Assembly: GCA_025602915.1 (NCBI GenBank)
Contig: JAHLJZ010000001.1
Coordinates: 1-64,000 of the forward strand
DNA: 64,000 nt
Source: Paraphysoderma sedebokerense
Lineage: Eukaryota > Blastocladiomycota > Physodermatomycetes > Physodermatales > Physodermataceae
Reading direction: 5' to 3'
Shown: positions 52,755 through 64,000 of the stretch, in pieces
How the letters are laid out: the number at the start of each line of letters is the position of its first letter
Numbering within the stretch: position 1 is the stretch's first letter
Program-made: the position numbers and the translations under genes
The notes under the pieces: model-generated
Seen by the model: only the letters and a program-made list of their open reading frames with translations
The model's database searches: none
Told to the model about the DNA's origin: nothing

Positions 52755-55700
52755 ATGTCCTCTCGGCCTTCCACTCCGTCATCAGCCGGGGGAGGTGCTG
52801 ATAACCTGACTGTTGGTTTAAAAGTAATCACTAATTCCGGCCCCGGTATCGTTCGCTTCCACGGCACAACTTCATTCGCAACTGGAAAATGGGTCGGCGT
52901 GGAACTGAGTGAGCCCAAAGGAAAGAATGATGGCTCTGTCATGGGCATGCGTTATTTTGAATGCCCTCCTCTACATGGTTTATTTTTGAGGGCCAGTCAA
53001 GTTAAAATTGAAGGGGAGGATGATAAGGTGATTGTGATCAACCGTGTTTACATTTCCTTTAATCATTTATGTTTTGTGTCTGGCTCTTTGTCATTTTCCT
53101 TTAGCTAGTGTATCTCATGAATAGCGAAAGATTGTTTTCCGGCAGCATTGCAGTTGATTGCGTCCTAACGCTTGAAAATATCTTTTGCAAACTAGTCCCG
53201 ACCAACAACGCCATCCTCATCACGAAGAAGTGTAACCTCAACATCTCCTAAAACTTCCCGAACTTCGTCTTCTTCTCGACTAAGCAATCGACCGCCCCGG
53301 CCAGAGACTTCATCTCTAAGTAATGCACCGCCTCCTTCGTCCAAAGTCGACACCCTCAAACGTGACTCCACCAACGAGTCAGTTGCTGCCAGCAGTAGAG
53401 ATTCCTTACCTCTAAGCGCCGGTGATGTCGATGGCGATCATAGTAATACACTAACCTCAGTTACACCACCCGAGGGGATGTCCGCAGTCGGTAGCATAAC
53501 TACATCTTTGGCCGATCTTTCCCAACCTACACAGGCTCCTTCGACACCTAGCCCGTTCGAAAGAACCTCGACTCGGCCTTCTTCAATTGCGACTTCAGAT
53601 CTTCCGCCAATCCTGGATTCCTCCTCTTCTCGCACACCGGCTAATATTTCTCCATCAACTCCATCATCCTCTGCTGTCCAAGATCGACTAAATCAAACTG
53701 TTCCTATTAAAGATTACGAAGAACTGAAACTCAAATTATCTATACTAGAAAGCAAGAGAGCCAATGACCGGGAAAAGATAAGGGAGCTCGAAAAATTGAA
53801 GGTCGAGGCTGAAGATTCTATAACTTCTAAGCAGAAGATGTCTTCTAAAGTCTCAGAGCTCCAAGCTGAACTGAGAGAATTAAAGAAACAGTTAAAAGAA
53901 TCAAATGACGCGAAAGAAATTTTGCAAGACAAGTACAACGAAATCATGGACTCCCTTGAAATAGTGACACTTGATAAGGAGGTCGCAGAAGAAAAGGCTG
54001 AATCCCTGACTCAAGAGCTAGTCCTACTGAATGATAAATTAGAAGAACTACAGTTAGATTTTGAAGTTCTAAAATCAGAGAAAGAAATAGAGGAGGAGGA
54101 AGTTCAGTTGCACGGAAGTGGCGAGTTACCGAACGCTTCCACAACGCAGCAACAACCGTCGTCAAATATTGAAATTGTCCAACTTCAACGTCAAAATGAG
54201 CGACTGAAAGAAGCTCTAATCAAACTTCGCGACGTCACAACTGAGCAGGAAGCTGAGTTTTCAAGAAGAATCCGCATGCTTGAAAAAGACAGTAGCGCCT
54301 TACAAGAGTTCAAATCACAAAATGAAGCGTTAAAAGCGAAATTATCAAGTGCAGAAAACATGGTTGAAGAGTTAAAACTGGCGTTGGAAGATGCCAGTGG
54401 GGCAGAGGAGTTAGTAGAGGAGTTGAGTGAGAAAAACTTGATGTTGAGTGAAAAGGTGGAAGAAATGAAAATTATGGTAGAAGATTTAGAGGCGTTGAAG
54501 GAGTTGAATGATGAATTGGAAGAAAATCATGTTGAAACTGAGAAGCAATTGTTAGCTGAGATTGGTTAGTTTTCATCACCTCATTTCTATTCACTTAATC
54601 TGACCTTCGAATTAATCAATAATTCTTTCGGCTGTGGTTTTGTGCGACTTCTACAGACATGAAGGATGCTCAAAATCAAGAACTTATCATGCGTATCGAT
54701 CAATTCGACGAAACTGTAGCGGATTATGAGAACACAATCAACCAATTTAGAACCCTCGTTCAGAATCTTCAAAAGTAATCCATTCCGTTGAATTTCCAAA
54801 TATTTTCGTATATTTTAGACTTAACATTCATTGTCCTGTAATTCCTCATCATAGTGACCTGTCGAATTACCGCTCTCAAACCGATACTACCTCGTCTACA
54901 CTTATGTCTTCTCAGACCCAGGAATTGATGACTTTGAATATGAAGTTACAATCGAATGTTTCTAAAGCTCAGGCGAAGGGTATAGAATTGGAATTGAGGA
55001 AATTGGAAGCAAGTCAGGCAATGGAGGAGTTGGAGATTGTGAAGGTTTGTTTGCTATTCGAGTCCCATATTCGCGGTCTGCTGTTAATCTCATACTAACC
55101 TCTCTTCGGCCTTTTGCAATTTTACTCGATGACGTCCTTCATCTCACAATATATGCCTCCTCAGTCGTACCTGCCGTCAACATTTTTCCAAACTGAACAA
55201 GACGCCATTCGCTGCTTCTTGTTAATGAAGCGTCTAGTCTACAAATCCAACTTATTGCTAAACAATATCTCTGATTATCATTCGATTGAATCAATCGACG
55301 ATGTAGTATTGCTGGAGAAGGGCAGAGCGGATGGGGAGGTTTGCTATACTATCTATTACCTTCACTCTCTTTTGACTGCCCTATCTGATAATCCATTACT
55401 GACCATCATTTGTCTATGTTGCAGATGAAACAAAAGTTGTCTTGGCTGTCGGGTCTTGCCAAACGATTTACCTTGTACATGCAATCATGTTCTATTGAAT
55501 CGTTTGTAAAGTTAGGGGAATGTTTCCATGACGTATCTGGAATGGAGAAGCGGTTTGTATTCCTATGCTTTCTCTGTATTTAGAATCAAATCATTGATTT
55601 TGGTCAATGTGGAAATCGTATATCTGGTTTTAACCGCGCAATTTTGTTTTTCGCTTGATATTATCATTCCTATACGTTTTACTTTCTTGTGTCGATCGAT

Positions 55701-58229
55701 TAACATATATTGTTTATGTTGGCATTTGTAGATTGGATTTTTTCATAGAACAAGTTCAAAAAGAGGAATTCAACGCGAAGTCTTCACTTGGAGATTTACA
55801 ACGGTATTACCATTTTCCCTCGCTTCCTCCTACATTCCGCCTTAACCACTTTTCACATAATTCCGTTCGATTATTCGCATATTTAGTTCCGTCGCTGCAC
55901 TTGAACACCTTCATGATAAATACATTCCTGTCATTTCTTCCCCTTCGACCAAGGCGGATGCGCAGTCGTCGATAACTCATTCGTACATTCAGTCTCTAAT
56001 AGAATCAATTGAATTGATTTGTGACAATGTGAATGTAGATGTGAAATATTTGAAAGGATTATTTGCCCCGCCTGGTGGAATCGACGGTCGGTTTTGATTT
56101 TTTTCGCTTTATAGTTTGTCCCTCCTCTATACCTGTGAACTCACTTACTAATGGATGATCATTAATTATAACTCACAACACTGACGTTGTATCCAGATGC
56201 GAGCGTCATAACATCATTTGAAAATGTTCTGGACACACTGGTATCACCCCTCAATATATCATTTGGGCCAGTCGTCACCTCCACCAAATCGACTTGCAAA
56301 AAGATATTACGTCGATTAATGGAAATCGAAAGCCAAGGAAAATGGTTAAAGGAAGACTTTTATCATGTTTTTATGGAAGTAAGTGACAACGCGAGAGTGG
56401 TGGGCGACTTTTGGAGAATGGTATGCTTCATTCAACTGTTAAGGTAATCTTGTGATGCATAACCTCACTATTTACCTACTATCTCTCCTTTTCCGGGCTT
56501 TCCAATACTTTTTAGCTTTCCTCCGCCCTTAGTGACTATGTTAAATCCGTTACTGAATCAGCGTCACCTACTGACCTAGACGATATTAAGAATTTAGTGA
56601 AGAATGTGAAGAATGACGTGTTTGAGCGAATGCAGGGTAGCGGTAATGCACCGAACGGAGGACCGTTTGACTTGGTTCTTGACTTGGTAAAAAGATTGAG
56701 TACCGATTTGTCGGAAAAATTCGAAACTATTGGTGGTGCTGAAGTAGAAATCAAAGGTGACATTCTTCCTTTTTGCGGCATTTGTTACAATAACTGAAGT
56801 TGGTGTTTCATCATTGTTTTTCCGTTATGTGTCCAATTATTATCAGGACAACCGACGACTGCACCTTGGGTCCAGCGATCTCAGGACTTGAAGCAAGAAA
56901 AAGTAGTAGATGCTGAAATGGAAACCAAAGTTCAAACTTTGAACCAAAAGATTGTAGGACTTATGACTTCTCTAAAGATGAAGGTTTGTGGAAATCTCTT
57001 TACGAATCCTTTTGAAGATGTTTATATAACCCACGCGTAAATAACCTAATCTGCGTTTGATGTGTGTATCTTCGCTCGGCCACTTCGAAAATTATAGGAT
57101 CAAGAATTGCAAGAATCGCACGTCAAAATTGAGTTGTTAGATAAACGAATGAATGATTCCAGAAAACAGGTATACTTGCCCCTTCTAAACGAGTGTTCGA
57201 AGTTTCCATTAACAAATGACATTTGAATCGTTCCCCAGAGCGATATTTTATCAACTCTTGAAACTGACCTCGCTAAATCTCGTCGTCAAGGAAAGGTGTA
57301 TGAAGAAGCAATTGAGAATTTGCAATCGGATTTAGAGGCTATTGAAAACGAAAATTCACAGTTGAAGAAAATGGTGAAGAGACTGGAAAGAAAGCGAGGA
57401 AGCTTGGACAGGCCAGACGATAGTGATTCCGTCACCCTTGGTGGAAGTGGAGGTGGAGGTACTGGGGAAATGGGAGAAACCGTCAGACTTCAGGTACTGA
57501 ATTGGCTATTCATCAAGACGTGGGCTTAAAGTTAGCGATGCGCATTAACATAAAATTATTCTCCCTTATTATCTGTTTTCTCGAATGTTTAGCTTGAATC
57601 CCTTCGTATCGCTCTTCGCCACTTACGAGCTGAAAATTCTCAGCTGAAGGCCAAATCAATGTTATCAAGTCTCAAGCTCTCGATTGATGCAATGAACATT
57701 CAGCCTTCAGACCAAATCATGGCCAAATCCAAGTTATCTGCATCGGGATTGACTGGATTCGGATTGATCAGTTCTGACTCTATTGAAGAAATTCAGAACC
57801 AAGAGAAAAAGAATGATGAAGTGCTGAAGAATGTTACAATGGAGACAAGAGTTTTGATGAAGGTAAACCTTTTAAATTGGTCCTCGCCAGAAATTTTCAG
57901 ATTTTCAGAAGAACTTGAACTCATTATTGAATACAATACAGGAAATAAAAACTCTAGCGGCTTCCCCGCGTGTTGTCACGTTATCGAACCCGAATCAATT
58001 ACCTATGTCGAAGACGGCGAAATCGGATACTGAGAGCTCAGAACCGCATCTTCCAAAGTCGACAAGATGGCGTAGTATCAAAACAACCCCGGCATATCAA
58101 GTATATAGTCGGCAAGCATTATTACATTCGCTTCAAAAGAAAGCTGAAAAATTAAAAGAAAAGGCAGAATACGCTGCGAAAAGTCGTACAGGTGAAAGAG
58201 TTTTTGGTGTTGACAAAAGGGTTCGTTGA
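52755..58229 (+). CDS. DCTN1: dynactin p150Glued subunit
   Basis: Microtubule plus-end and dynein adaptor protein (yeast Nip100, Neurospora Ro-3). The N-terminal CAP-Gly domain reads LTVGLKVITNSGPGIVRFHG, WVGVELSEPKGKNDGSVMGM and RYFECPPLHGLFLRASQV, with the GKNDG groove that binds EEY/F tails. A basic Ser/Pro-rich region follows (SRPTTPSSSRRSVTSTSP), then CC1, a long coiled coil (ESKRANDREKIRELEKLKVE, and the following exons), the folded ICD with HSPS-like spacing, and CC2. It ends SRTGERVFGVDKRV. More than ten exons, about 1,200-1,300 residues, as expected. The coiled-coil exons are mostly phase 0. Confidence 0.92.
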
Positions 58230-58847
58230 TTTATCATTTTTATCTCGTATTCGTATTTCAGTCGTGACATGATATGAACGAGGCCTAATTGTCGTATTAT
58301 TTGAACTTATAAAGCGTTCCCTGCCAATTCAAACGCATGAGCCTTCCAGGATCGGTGTCATCAAAGTCCCTACTTTACCATCTATGCAGACTTCTTCTTT
58401 ATCGTTACAGCCAGCGAGAATAATGAAATGCACGTTGAAGAGTATGAAAGAATTTGAAACAGTTCATAATGTTTTTGTGAATTAAATGAATGACAATACA
58501 TTAAATAAACAGTCGATTTGTGGTATCGCTTGGCAGAAACGGAAGAGTGTGCTTCAGCAGATGTATGAATGAACAATGTCATGATATTTTTGATTTGAAT
58601 CAAAATGAGACGATGAGAACAATTGATTACATGAGTGAGATATATGATTGATTATTTACAGTATGTGATTTAATTACATGCTTCCAGAAAGTCAGAGTTG
58701 TATTTGGGAATTACCAAAATGGCTTAAATAATGAGAATAAATATCTGCAATATCTGATGATGTAAAGAATAAATATATGGACTTCGAACGGTGCACGATA
58801 TCAGAAGAACGCGTCCTGCATTTTTACCGCATTACGTTTCTGGTACT
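58230..58847. other. convergent intergenic region, no gene seen
   Basis: AT-rich. A 73-codon minus-strand frame at 58382-58603 is unremarkable. Confidence 0.5.
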
Positions 58848-59538
58848 TTAGATAAATAATCCACCAACAAAAATTGCAGCAAAACTGAAGAGCATTAGCC
58901 AAGCGTTTGTCTCGACTGCCACATCGGCATTATAAGGAGTCAAAGCTGGAGATGTTCTAACATTACTGGTGGGCGTTGAAGTAGGAACCACAGAGAATTG
59001 ATTTGTGGTTTTAGTAGGTGAAGATTTATCGGTTCTTGTAGTTCTTTCATCGTTGTTTCTATTTGAGTGGGATGAATTGATGGTGAATAAACCAGAGTAT
59101 TTGAAGATTCCGTTTTCAAGTTGAACTTTTAAAAAGTAGTCGTCATCTGCGACGTAATTGACGGAGGGAGGGATTCTAAAGGTGACTGATCTGGATACGA
59201 CAGGGACATTCTGAAAGTAATTTATAATAAAGTTTTAGAAAAGATCCGTACAATGATATAACCAAAGGAAGACTTGATGAAAAGAGGTTCAGAGGACTTA
59301 CGTCGCGAATGACACCTAAATCATCAGCATTATTCACATTTCCGTTGGCTTTCATTAAATAAATGTCTATTTTTTCACCAGGACTTGTGTTTCCAATAAC
59401 ATTCCATGCAACAGTCACTGTTGATCGTCTAGGCGACCAAGTCGTGGCTGAGGTAGGTTGGATGATGAAGATGTCAGCGGATACTGCCAAGGTGGCAAGG
59501 AGAGCAATAGAGAGAAGGAGGTTGAATTGAGGCAACAT
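58848..59538 (-). CDS. KRE9/KNH1-like GPI-anchored surface protein
   Basis: Two exons. Start at 59538: signal peptide MLPQFNLLLSIALLATLAVS, then DIFIIQPTSATTWSPRRSTV, TVAWNV and SPGEKIDIYLM, the Ig-like fold of the KRE9/KNH1 N-terminal domain (PF10342) typical of fungal GPI proteins. Exon 2 continues NVPVVSRSVTFRIPPSVNYV, a D-rich turn, then a Ser/Thr stretch and a hydrophobic C-terminus (WLMLFSFAAIFVGGLFI). That C-terminus is a GPI signal. Short, about 200 residues. These proteins are linked to beta-glucan assembly or to the outer wall; a specific role is not known. The upstream open frame to 59712 is probably not coding. Confidence 0.85.
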
Positions 59539-60134
59539 GATTCGAGAAATTATAGAATGAGAATGGTATCTTGCTATCTTGACAACTAATGAATATTTTA
59601 GTGCTGTATTGAGTAATTCAGAGTTCCAGAAAAGGAAAAGATTTAAAAAATTCGTTCTTTGGCCGGTCTTTGTTCTTATGCTCAGGCCGGCCGAACCTTG
59701 CATTTTTCTCATGACGCTGCCATCATTTCATGCGCCGGTGAATCAAATTATGATGTTTTAATTTTATTCTAGAATGTGCTATCTGCGAAGGCCCAGACTG
59801 TAACTGTAGACGAAGGAAACGGTTTTGTAAGAATATATGATAGGTTTTGATGGTCGAGATAATATCTATACGCGAAGAGAGTCGATTGCTGTAACTTAAG
59901 GACAACCGAAACATGAATGAAAAGCAATTTAATTTACTCACAGCTTCAAAGTGATAATATGTTTAAGTGCTGCTTCTATGGTTCATATGATTGCCAAAAC
60001 TGATCCACAGCCAATATTCAAAACGCTTGGTTTGCGTGTCTTACGACTGTGGCCTTGATTTGACCAGTGGAAAGCGTTGAAGAGCTCAGCTTACGTTCTT
60101 GTAAATATTCCTACAGTTTTCTAGCAAAGCCAGT
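59539..60134. other. divergent intergenic region, no gene seen
   Basis: Between divergent genes. No recognisable open frame, RNA or repeat. Presumed promoters of the KRE9-like and VAT1-like genes. Confidence 0.5.
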
Positions 60135-61358
60135 ATGTCTGCTAAAACACATCAGAAATGGACGATCGAAACCAAGGGGTCTTTGGATAATTTAATAGCT
60201 GCATCCGAAAGTACCGGTCCATTAATACCGGGAATGGTCCGTATTCAAGTAAAATCAATTGGTCGGTCGCTACTTGTAGCCTCTCTATTCGAACATAGAA
60301 CCTTTTTGTTAACTTTCACAAGTTCCTTCGCATTAGGTTTGAATTTTGCGGATGTATTCTCTTGTTTGGGCCTTTATTCGGCGACGCCATCAGGAAGATT
60401 TACGCCTGGCCTCGAATTTAGTGGAGTAGTACTGGAGTCAACGGTCTCAGGGTTCAAAAAAGGGGATAGAGTTTTCGCTGTTACTAGATTTGGAGCGTAC
60501 AGCACAATCATTGATGCTGATCATCGATATGTCCGACACATCCCTTCGTCTTGGAGTTTCCAACAAGCGGCCTCTTTTCCCGTTCAAGCGGTGACGTCTT
60601 ACTATGGATTAATCACCCTTGGTCATTTGAAAAAAGGAGGATCTGTGCTTATACATTCTGCGGCTGGCGGCGTTGGATTATTTGCGGCCGAGATATGCTC
60701 CAAATTTGAGTGCAGTGTCATCGGAACTGTGGGCAGCGAAGACAAGGCCAAGTATTTGAGGACAAGATATGCCAAGGAGGTGGAGAAATTTGGTTGGACC
60801 TTCATTGTCAGACGGGGTACTGCTGAATTTGAGAAGGATTTATATATGTTTTTACAAAAAGCAGGATGTAAAGGATTTGATGTTATATTCGACAGCCTTT
60901 TGGGTGGCTACTTTCAGGTTGGGTACAACAATTTAAATCCAATGGGTCGACATATCGTCTTGGGAGCTGGTAAGTATTCTTATATCACCTAGCTTGGCAT
61001 CATAATTTCCAACATCATCCACTAATTTATGATTTACGCTTTAGGTTCCATGGCACCGTCTACGAATCTCCAGATATGGAACATATTTTCATGGTTACGC
61101 CTGGGCTATCAGTACTTGACGAGACCCAGAGTTGATCCTCTAGAGATGATTGCTCAGAACAGATCCGTCATCGGATTTAATCTAATTTGGCTATGGGATA
61201 AGCAGGAGATGCTGCAAGAATGTCTGGATAGCGTGATGGCGCTTTCTCCTGATCTGATCCCAATTGACAGGGAATTCGAATTTAACGATGTTGTCAATGC
61301 ATTGAAATATTTTCAGACGGGTAGAAATGTCGGGAAAGTGATTGTGAATGTCACCTAA
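60135..61358 (+). CDS. VAT1-like medium-chain reductase/quinone oxidoreductase
   Basis: NAD(P)H-dependent MDR superfamily member without zinc. Three exons; introns near 60262-60338 and 60970-61044. Features: LNFADVFSCLGLYSATP, FTPGLEFSGVV, FKKGDRVFAVTRFGAYSTII, SFPVQAVTSYYGLITLGHLK and the nucleotide-binding turn SVLIHSAAGGVGLFAAEICS. The C-terminal part (LNPMGRHIVLGAGSMAPS, VDPLEMIAQNRSVIGFNLIW and FQTGRNVGKVIVNV) follows the VAT1/VAT1L pattern. In animals VAT1 is tied to vesicles and mitochondria; the substrate is unknown. No Cys/His zinc site is visible. Confidence 0.88.
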
Positions 61359-61693
61359 GAAAGACACAAGAATGGACTTTGTGATCTTCCATATCGCTAG
61401 AGGCTTCCTCCGATGGTATTGAATCCAACCTCCATTGTGCGCTCAAATAAAATCCACGATAATTCAATTTTTACATTTCTTCCTTATTAAGTCTAAATCT
61501 CATGAATCCTTAATCCAATTCCATCTCATCCGATGTCTTCATTCTTGTAATGAGCAATTGTCCCGAGATTCGCGTTCCCTGAATGAATGATGTGGCGCAA
61601 ATCGCAATCTCGGAAGGGGCTGACTAAAGTTCATCCAACAGGTGAATCTTGTGCATTTAAACCTTATCAAGGAATAGAAAATCTGTGTAGAAC
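61359..61693. other. intergenic between tandem plus-strand genes
   Basis: Holds the VAT1-like 3' region and the DCAF11 upstream region, with TC-rich sequence. No other feature. Confidence 0.5.
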
Positions 61694-63935
61694 ATGGCTA
61701 GCTACTTTGGTGATGAAGACTATCCGTCCGACGATATTGACTACGATGATGATTCCGACTATATTCCGGAAGAATACGACGAAGGGCCCGAGGACGACGC
61801 ATCCATCCCAGACGATTCATTGGACGAAGAAGAAATGGAAGAACAAGATGGTACTATGTACGCTGCTCCTCTGATAAATTTGCTTCGGGCTTTTATAAAT
61901 GGCTCGCCCGGGATAGAAAGCGACTCTGAGGTGGAAAGAGAGCTATCCGCTGATTCAAGACGAAAACGAAAATCGTCTTCCGAGTTAACCAACAAAATGC
62001 AGAAAAAGAAGAATATGGAAAAGGGTAAGGCGTTGATGTTGAGTGGAGAATTCGGCCCTATCGAATTGATAAGCCCGAGACAACATAATTTGGGTTTAAG
62101 TCGCTGTCCTTCCAGTCGCAGTAGTTTAAATGGTGGCCAAGACACTCCTAAGGCGAATGGCGAAAACTGGAAAGAACTATGGTTAGATGGGAAAAAGAAT
62201 ATAGTCTCAAAACTTCAAGGAAGAGAGCTATGTGGAAAAACTGCTTCAAGTTTGCTCAGTTTTAATCAGGTTTGGTATTTCCAGGGATTTTAAGACTTGG
62301 CAGATTGATCCGTCGTTTTCGGCATAATCTGACATCTTTCTCGACGATAGAAATATTTACCGAATCATCCTGGAAAGAAATTGTTGGACTATGAGGCAAG
62401 GCCCTACATAGGTCAGTTCTCGTCTGATGGTTCTCTGTTCTATACATGGTACAGTATCGTATATCTCTTCATTCTGTAGTCTCCGGGCAGTCGAAAGAAT
62501 CCAAATTAACAGTGTGGTTGTGTAGCACCCAAGACTTTCGAGTACATGTATACGAATGTGATACGAAGAATTTCAGGAAAACAAAAACCGTTACCGCACA
62601 AAGTACAATTCCGTTTATATCACGTTGCTGTATTGATAGACTGATCATTTACTTGATTTTTAAAGGTGGAAGATGGACTATTACGGACGCGGCATTGACT
62701 CCCGACAATTCGCATATCATGTATTCTAGTATTACACCAATCGTTCACCTCGCAAATCTCAATTCTGATTCCGACGAGCAGCACTCCTTCGATTTTGGGG
62801 CTGATTCTGAATGGGATTCCTTTGGGATTTGGAGTATCCGATTTTCAAGTGATGGAAAAGAGATTGTTGCAGGCACAAGCAATAGTCGACTATACGTCTA
62901 TGATATTGAAACGAGACAAGTTGTGCTCAAACTTGAGGGACATGATGACGATGTGAATGCAGGTATGGCTACACATACTCAAATAAATAGGTTTAAAATT
63001 GCGACAGGCTCACTTATCCCCGCGGCATTATAGTATGTTTCGCTGATCCTTCGTCGAATGTTTTATACTCCGGGAGCGATGATACTTTGGTGAAGGTTTG
63101 GGATAGACGGTTTGTAGATACTTCTGTTATAGTACTCTTTTTAATGTGACTTAACTGAAATTACTGTGAAAAAGGTCTATGAGGCCTGACCGCCCTCGTC
63201 CTAGTGGTATCTTGCCTGGACATACAGAAGGTCTGACATATGTGGCGAGCAAAGATGACGGCCGTTATTGTCTTACTAATTCCAAGGATCAATCAATGAA
63301 ATTGTGGGATATTCGAAGGATGATGGAACCACAAAAATTTGATGTGAGATCGGATTGTTTCTCCTTTTCCTTTTTGAATTCGCTGAGCTGACAATAAATT
63401 TCTTTAGACTTTGGACGTTACAGACTATAGAATAGATTACTGGGATTATAGGCACATGCCATACCCAGCACGCAAAGCCCAAAAGCATGCGCATGATTGC
63501 TCTCTTCTTACCATGTCGGGCCACTCAGTTCTTGTCACTTTGATCCGTTGTCACTTCTCCCCGGCAGCCACAACCGGATGCCGGTACTTATATACCGGCT
63601 CAGCGGATGGTAGAATACATATATACAATTTACAAGGTGAAGTTGAACAGGTTTTGGATACCAAAGCTGCAATGATTAGCAGTGGAATCAATCGCGGGGC
63701 CGATGAATGGGGTTACTATGGATCTCGTACGAAATTTGTGGTTCGGGATGTGAGGTATGCGGCTTTTAATTAACTTAGCAAGTTTGCCTTTTCAATGATT
63801 AATATTGGTTTACCCTTCACTTTTAGCTGGCATCCCCAACTTCCCATGATCCTTTCAACAAATTGGTCTGGAATGCAGGGAGGATCAGTACTTAAGCATG
63901 AGCATTGCCCTGTATCTGATCTTCCATCCATCTAA
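61694..63935 (+). CDS. DCAF11: DCAF11/WDR23-type WD40 protein
   Basis: Substrate receptor of the CUL4-DDB1 ubiquitin ligase. Acidic N-terminus (MASYFGDEDYPSDDIDYDDD), a bipartite basic patch (RRKRKSSSELTNKMQKKK), then RELCGKTASSLLSFNQ, RFLPNHPGKKLLDYEARPYI and about six WD repeats: SSDGSLFYT, FRVHVYECDTKNF, WSIRFSSDGKEIVAGTSNSR, LYSGSDDTLVKVWDRR, NSKDQSMKLWDIRRMMEP and YLYTGSADGRIHIYNLQGE. The last exon gives SWHPQLPMILSTNWSG and ends DLPSI at 63935, so the gene is complete. WDxR motifs (VWDRR, LWDIRR) are those that contact DDB1. About eight exons. The poly(A)-type AATAAA at 63972 is near the window end. Confidence 0.93.
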
Positions 63936-64000
63936 AAAATACTCTGTATTGTAGCTTCTGAAAATGTGTAAATAAAAATTGAAAATAATTTCTTCGTCAC

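Overview
This window is nuclear DNA from a fungus, almost certainly a zoosporic (flagellated) early-diverging fungus such as a chytrid or blastocladiomycete. The fungal signs are a KRE2/MNT1-type mannosyltransferase, a KRE9-like GPI wall protein, a secreted tyrosinase, dense genes and many short GT-AG introns. The sign of a flagellum is a clear tectonic gene (ciliary transition-zone protein) on the minus strand at about 13.7-16.4 kb, a family expected only in ciliated lineages. The species cannot be named from the sequence.

I can support 30 protein genes, most with several exons that I joined by reading splice sites across frames. Left to right: ZC3H3-like CCCH zinc-finger protein (5' end outside the window), syntaxin Tlg2 (-), RRM/R3H RNA-binding protein, mitochondrial uS14 (-), a damaged-looking tRNA-Ala (-), TMEM97/EXPERA protein, CMC4 (-), COX4 (-), BCS1 (-), tyrosinase with a collagen-like tail, tectonic (-) head-to-head with a motor-only kinesin-4, BOLA2/BOL2 (-), TMEM223-like protein (-), two paralogous secreted Ser/Thr-rich proteins (-,-), FMP32/MCUR1-like protein, branched-chain dehydrogenase E2, XRCC2, MIC10, a mitochondrial RDD protein, THG1 (-), a large multi-pass receptor-like protein (-), a KDM5/JARID1 demethylase, a GT15 mannosyltransferase, an unknown 334-residue protein, methylcrotonoyl-CoA carboxylase alpha (-), dynactin p150, a KRE9-like GPI protein (-), a VAT1-like reductase, and DCAF11/WDR23 (complete, ending 65 bases before the window end).

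About a third of the genes act in mitochondria (uS14m, CMC4, COX4, BCS1, TMEM223-like, FMP32-like, E2, MIC10, RDD protein, MCCC1, possibly THG1). E2 and MCCC1 together imply mitochondrial oxidation of branched-chain amino acids, including leucine. Tectonic, kinesin-4 and dynactin fit a cell with a cilium and microtubule traffic. Wall and surface functions are covered by tyrosinase, the two small secreted proteins, the KRE9-like protein, the mannosyltransferase and the receptor-like protein.

I saw no transposon, retroelement, CRISPR array or rRNA. The observations most worth a second look are the tectonic/kinesin divergent pair with X-box-like sequences between them, the tyrosinase with a collagen-like linker and GPI-type tail, the tandem secreted paralogs, the cadherin-like receptor, the tRNA-Ala whose 5' acceptor strand does not pair, and a THG1 with a possible mitochondrial leader.
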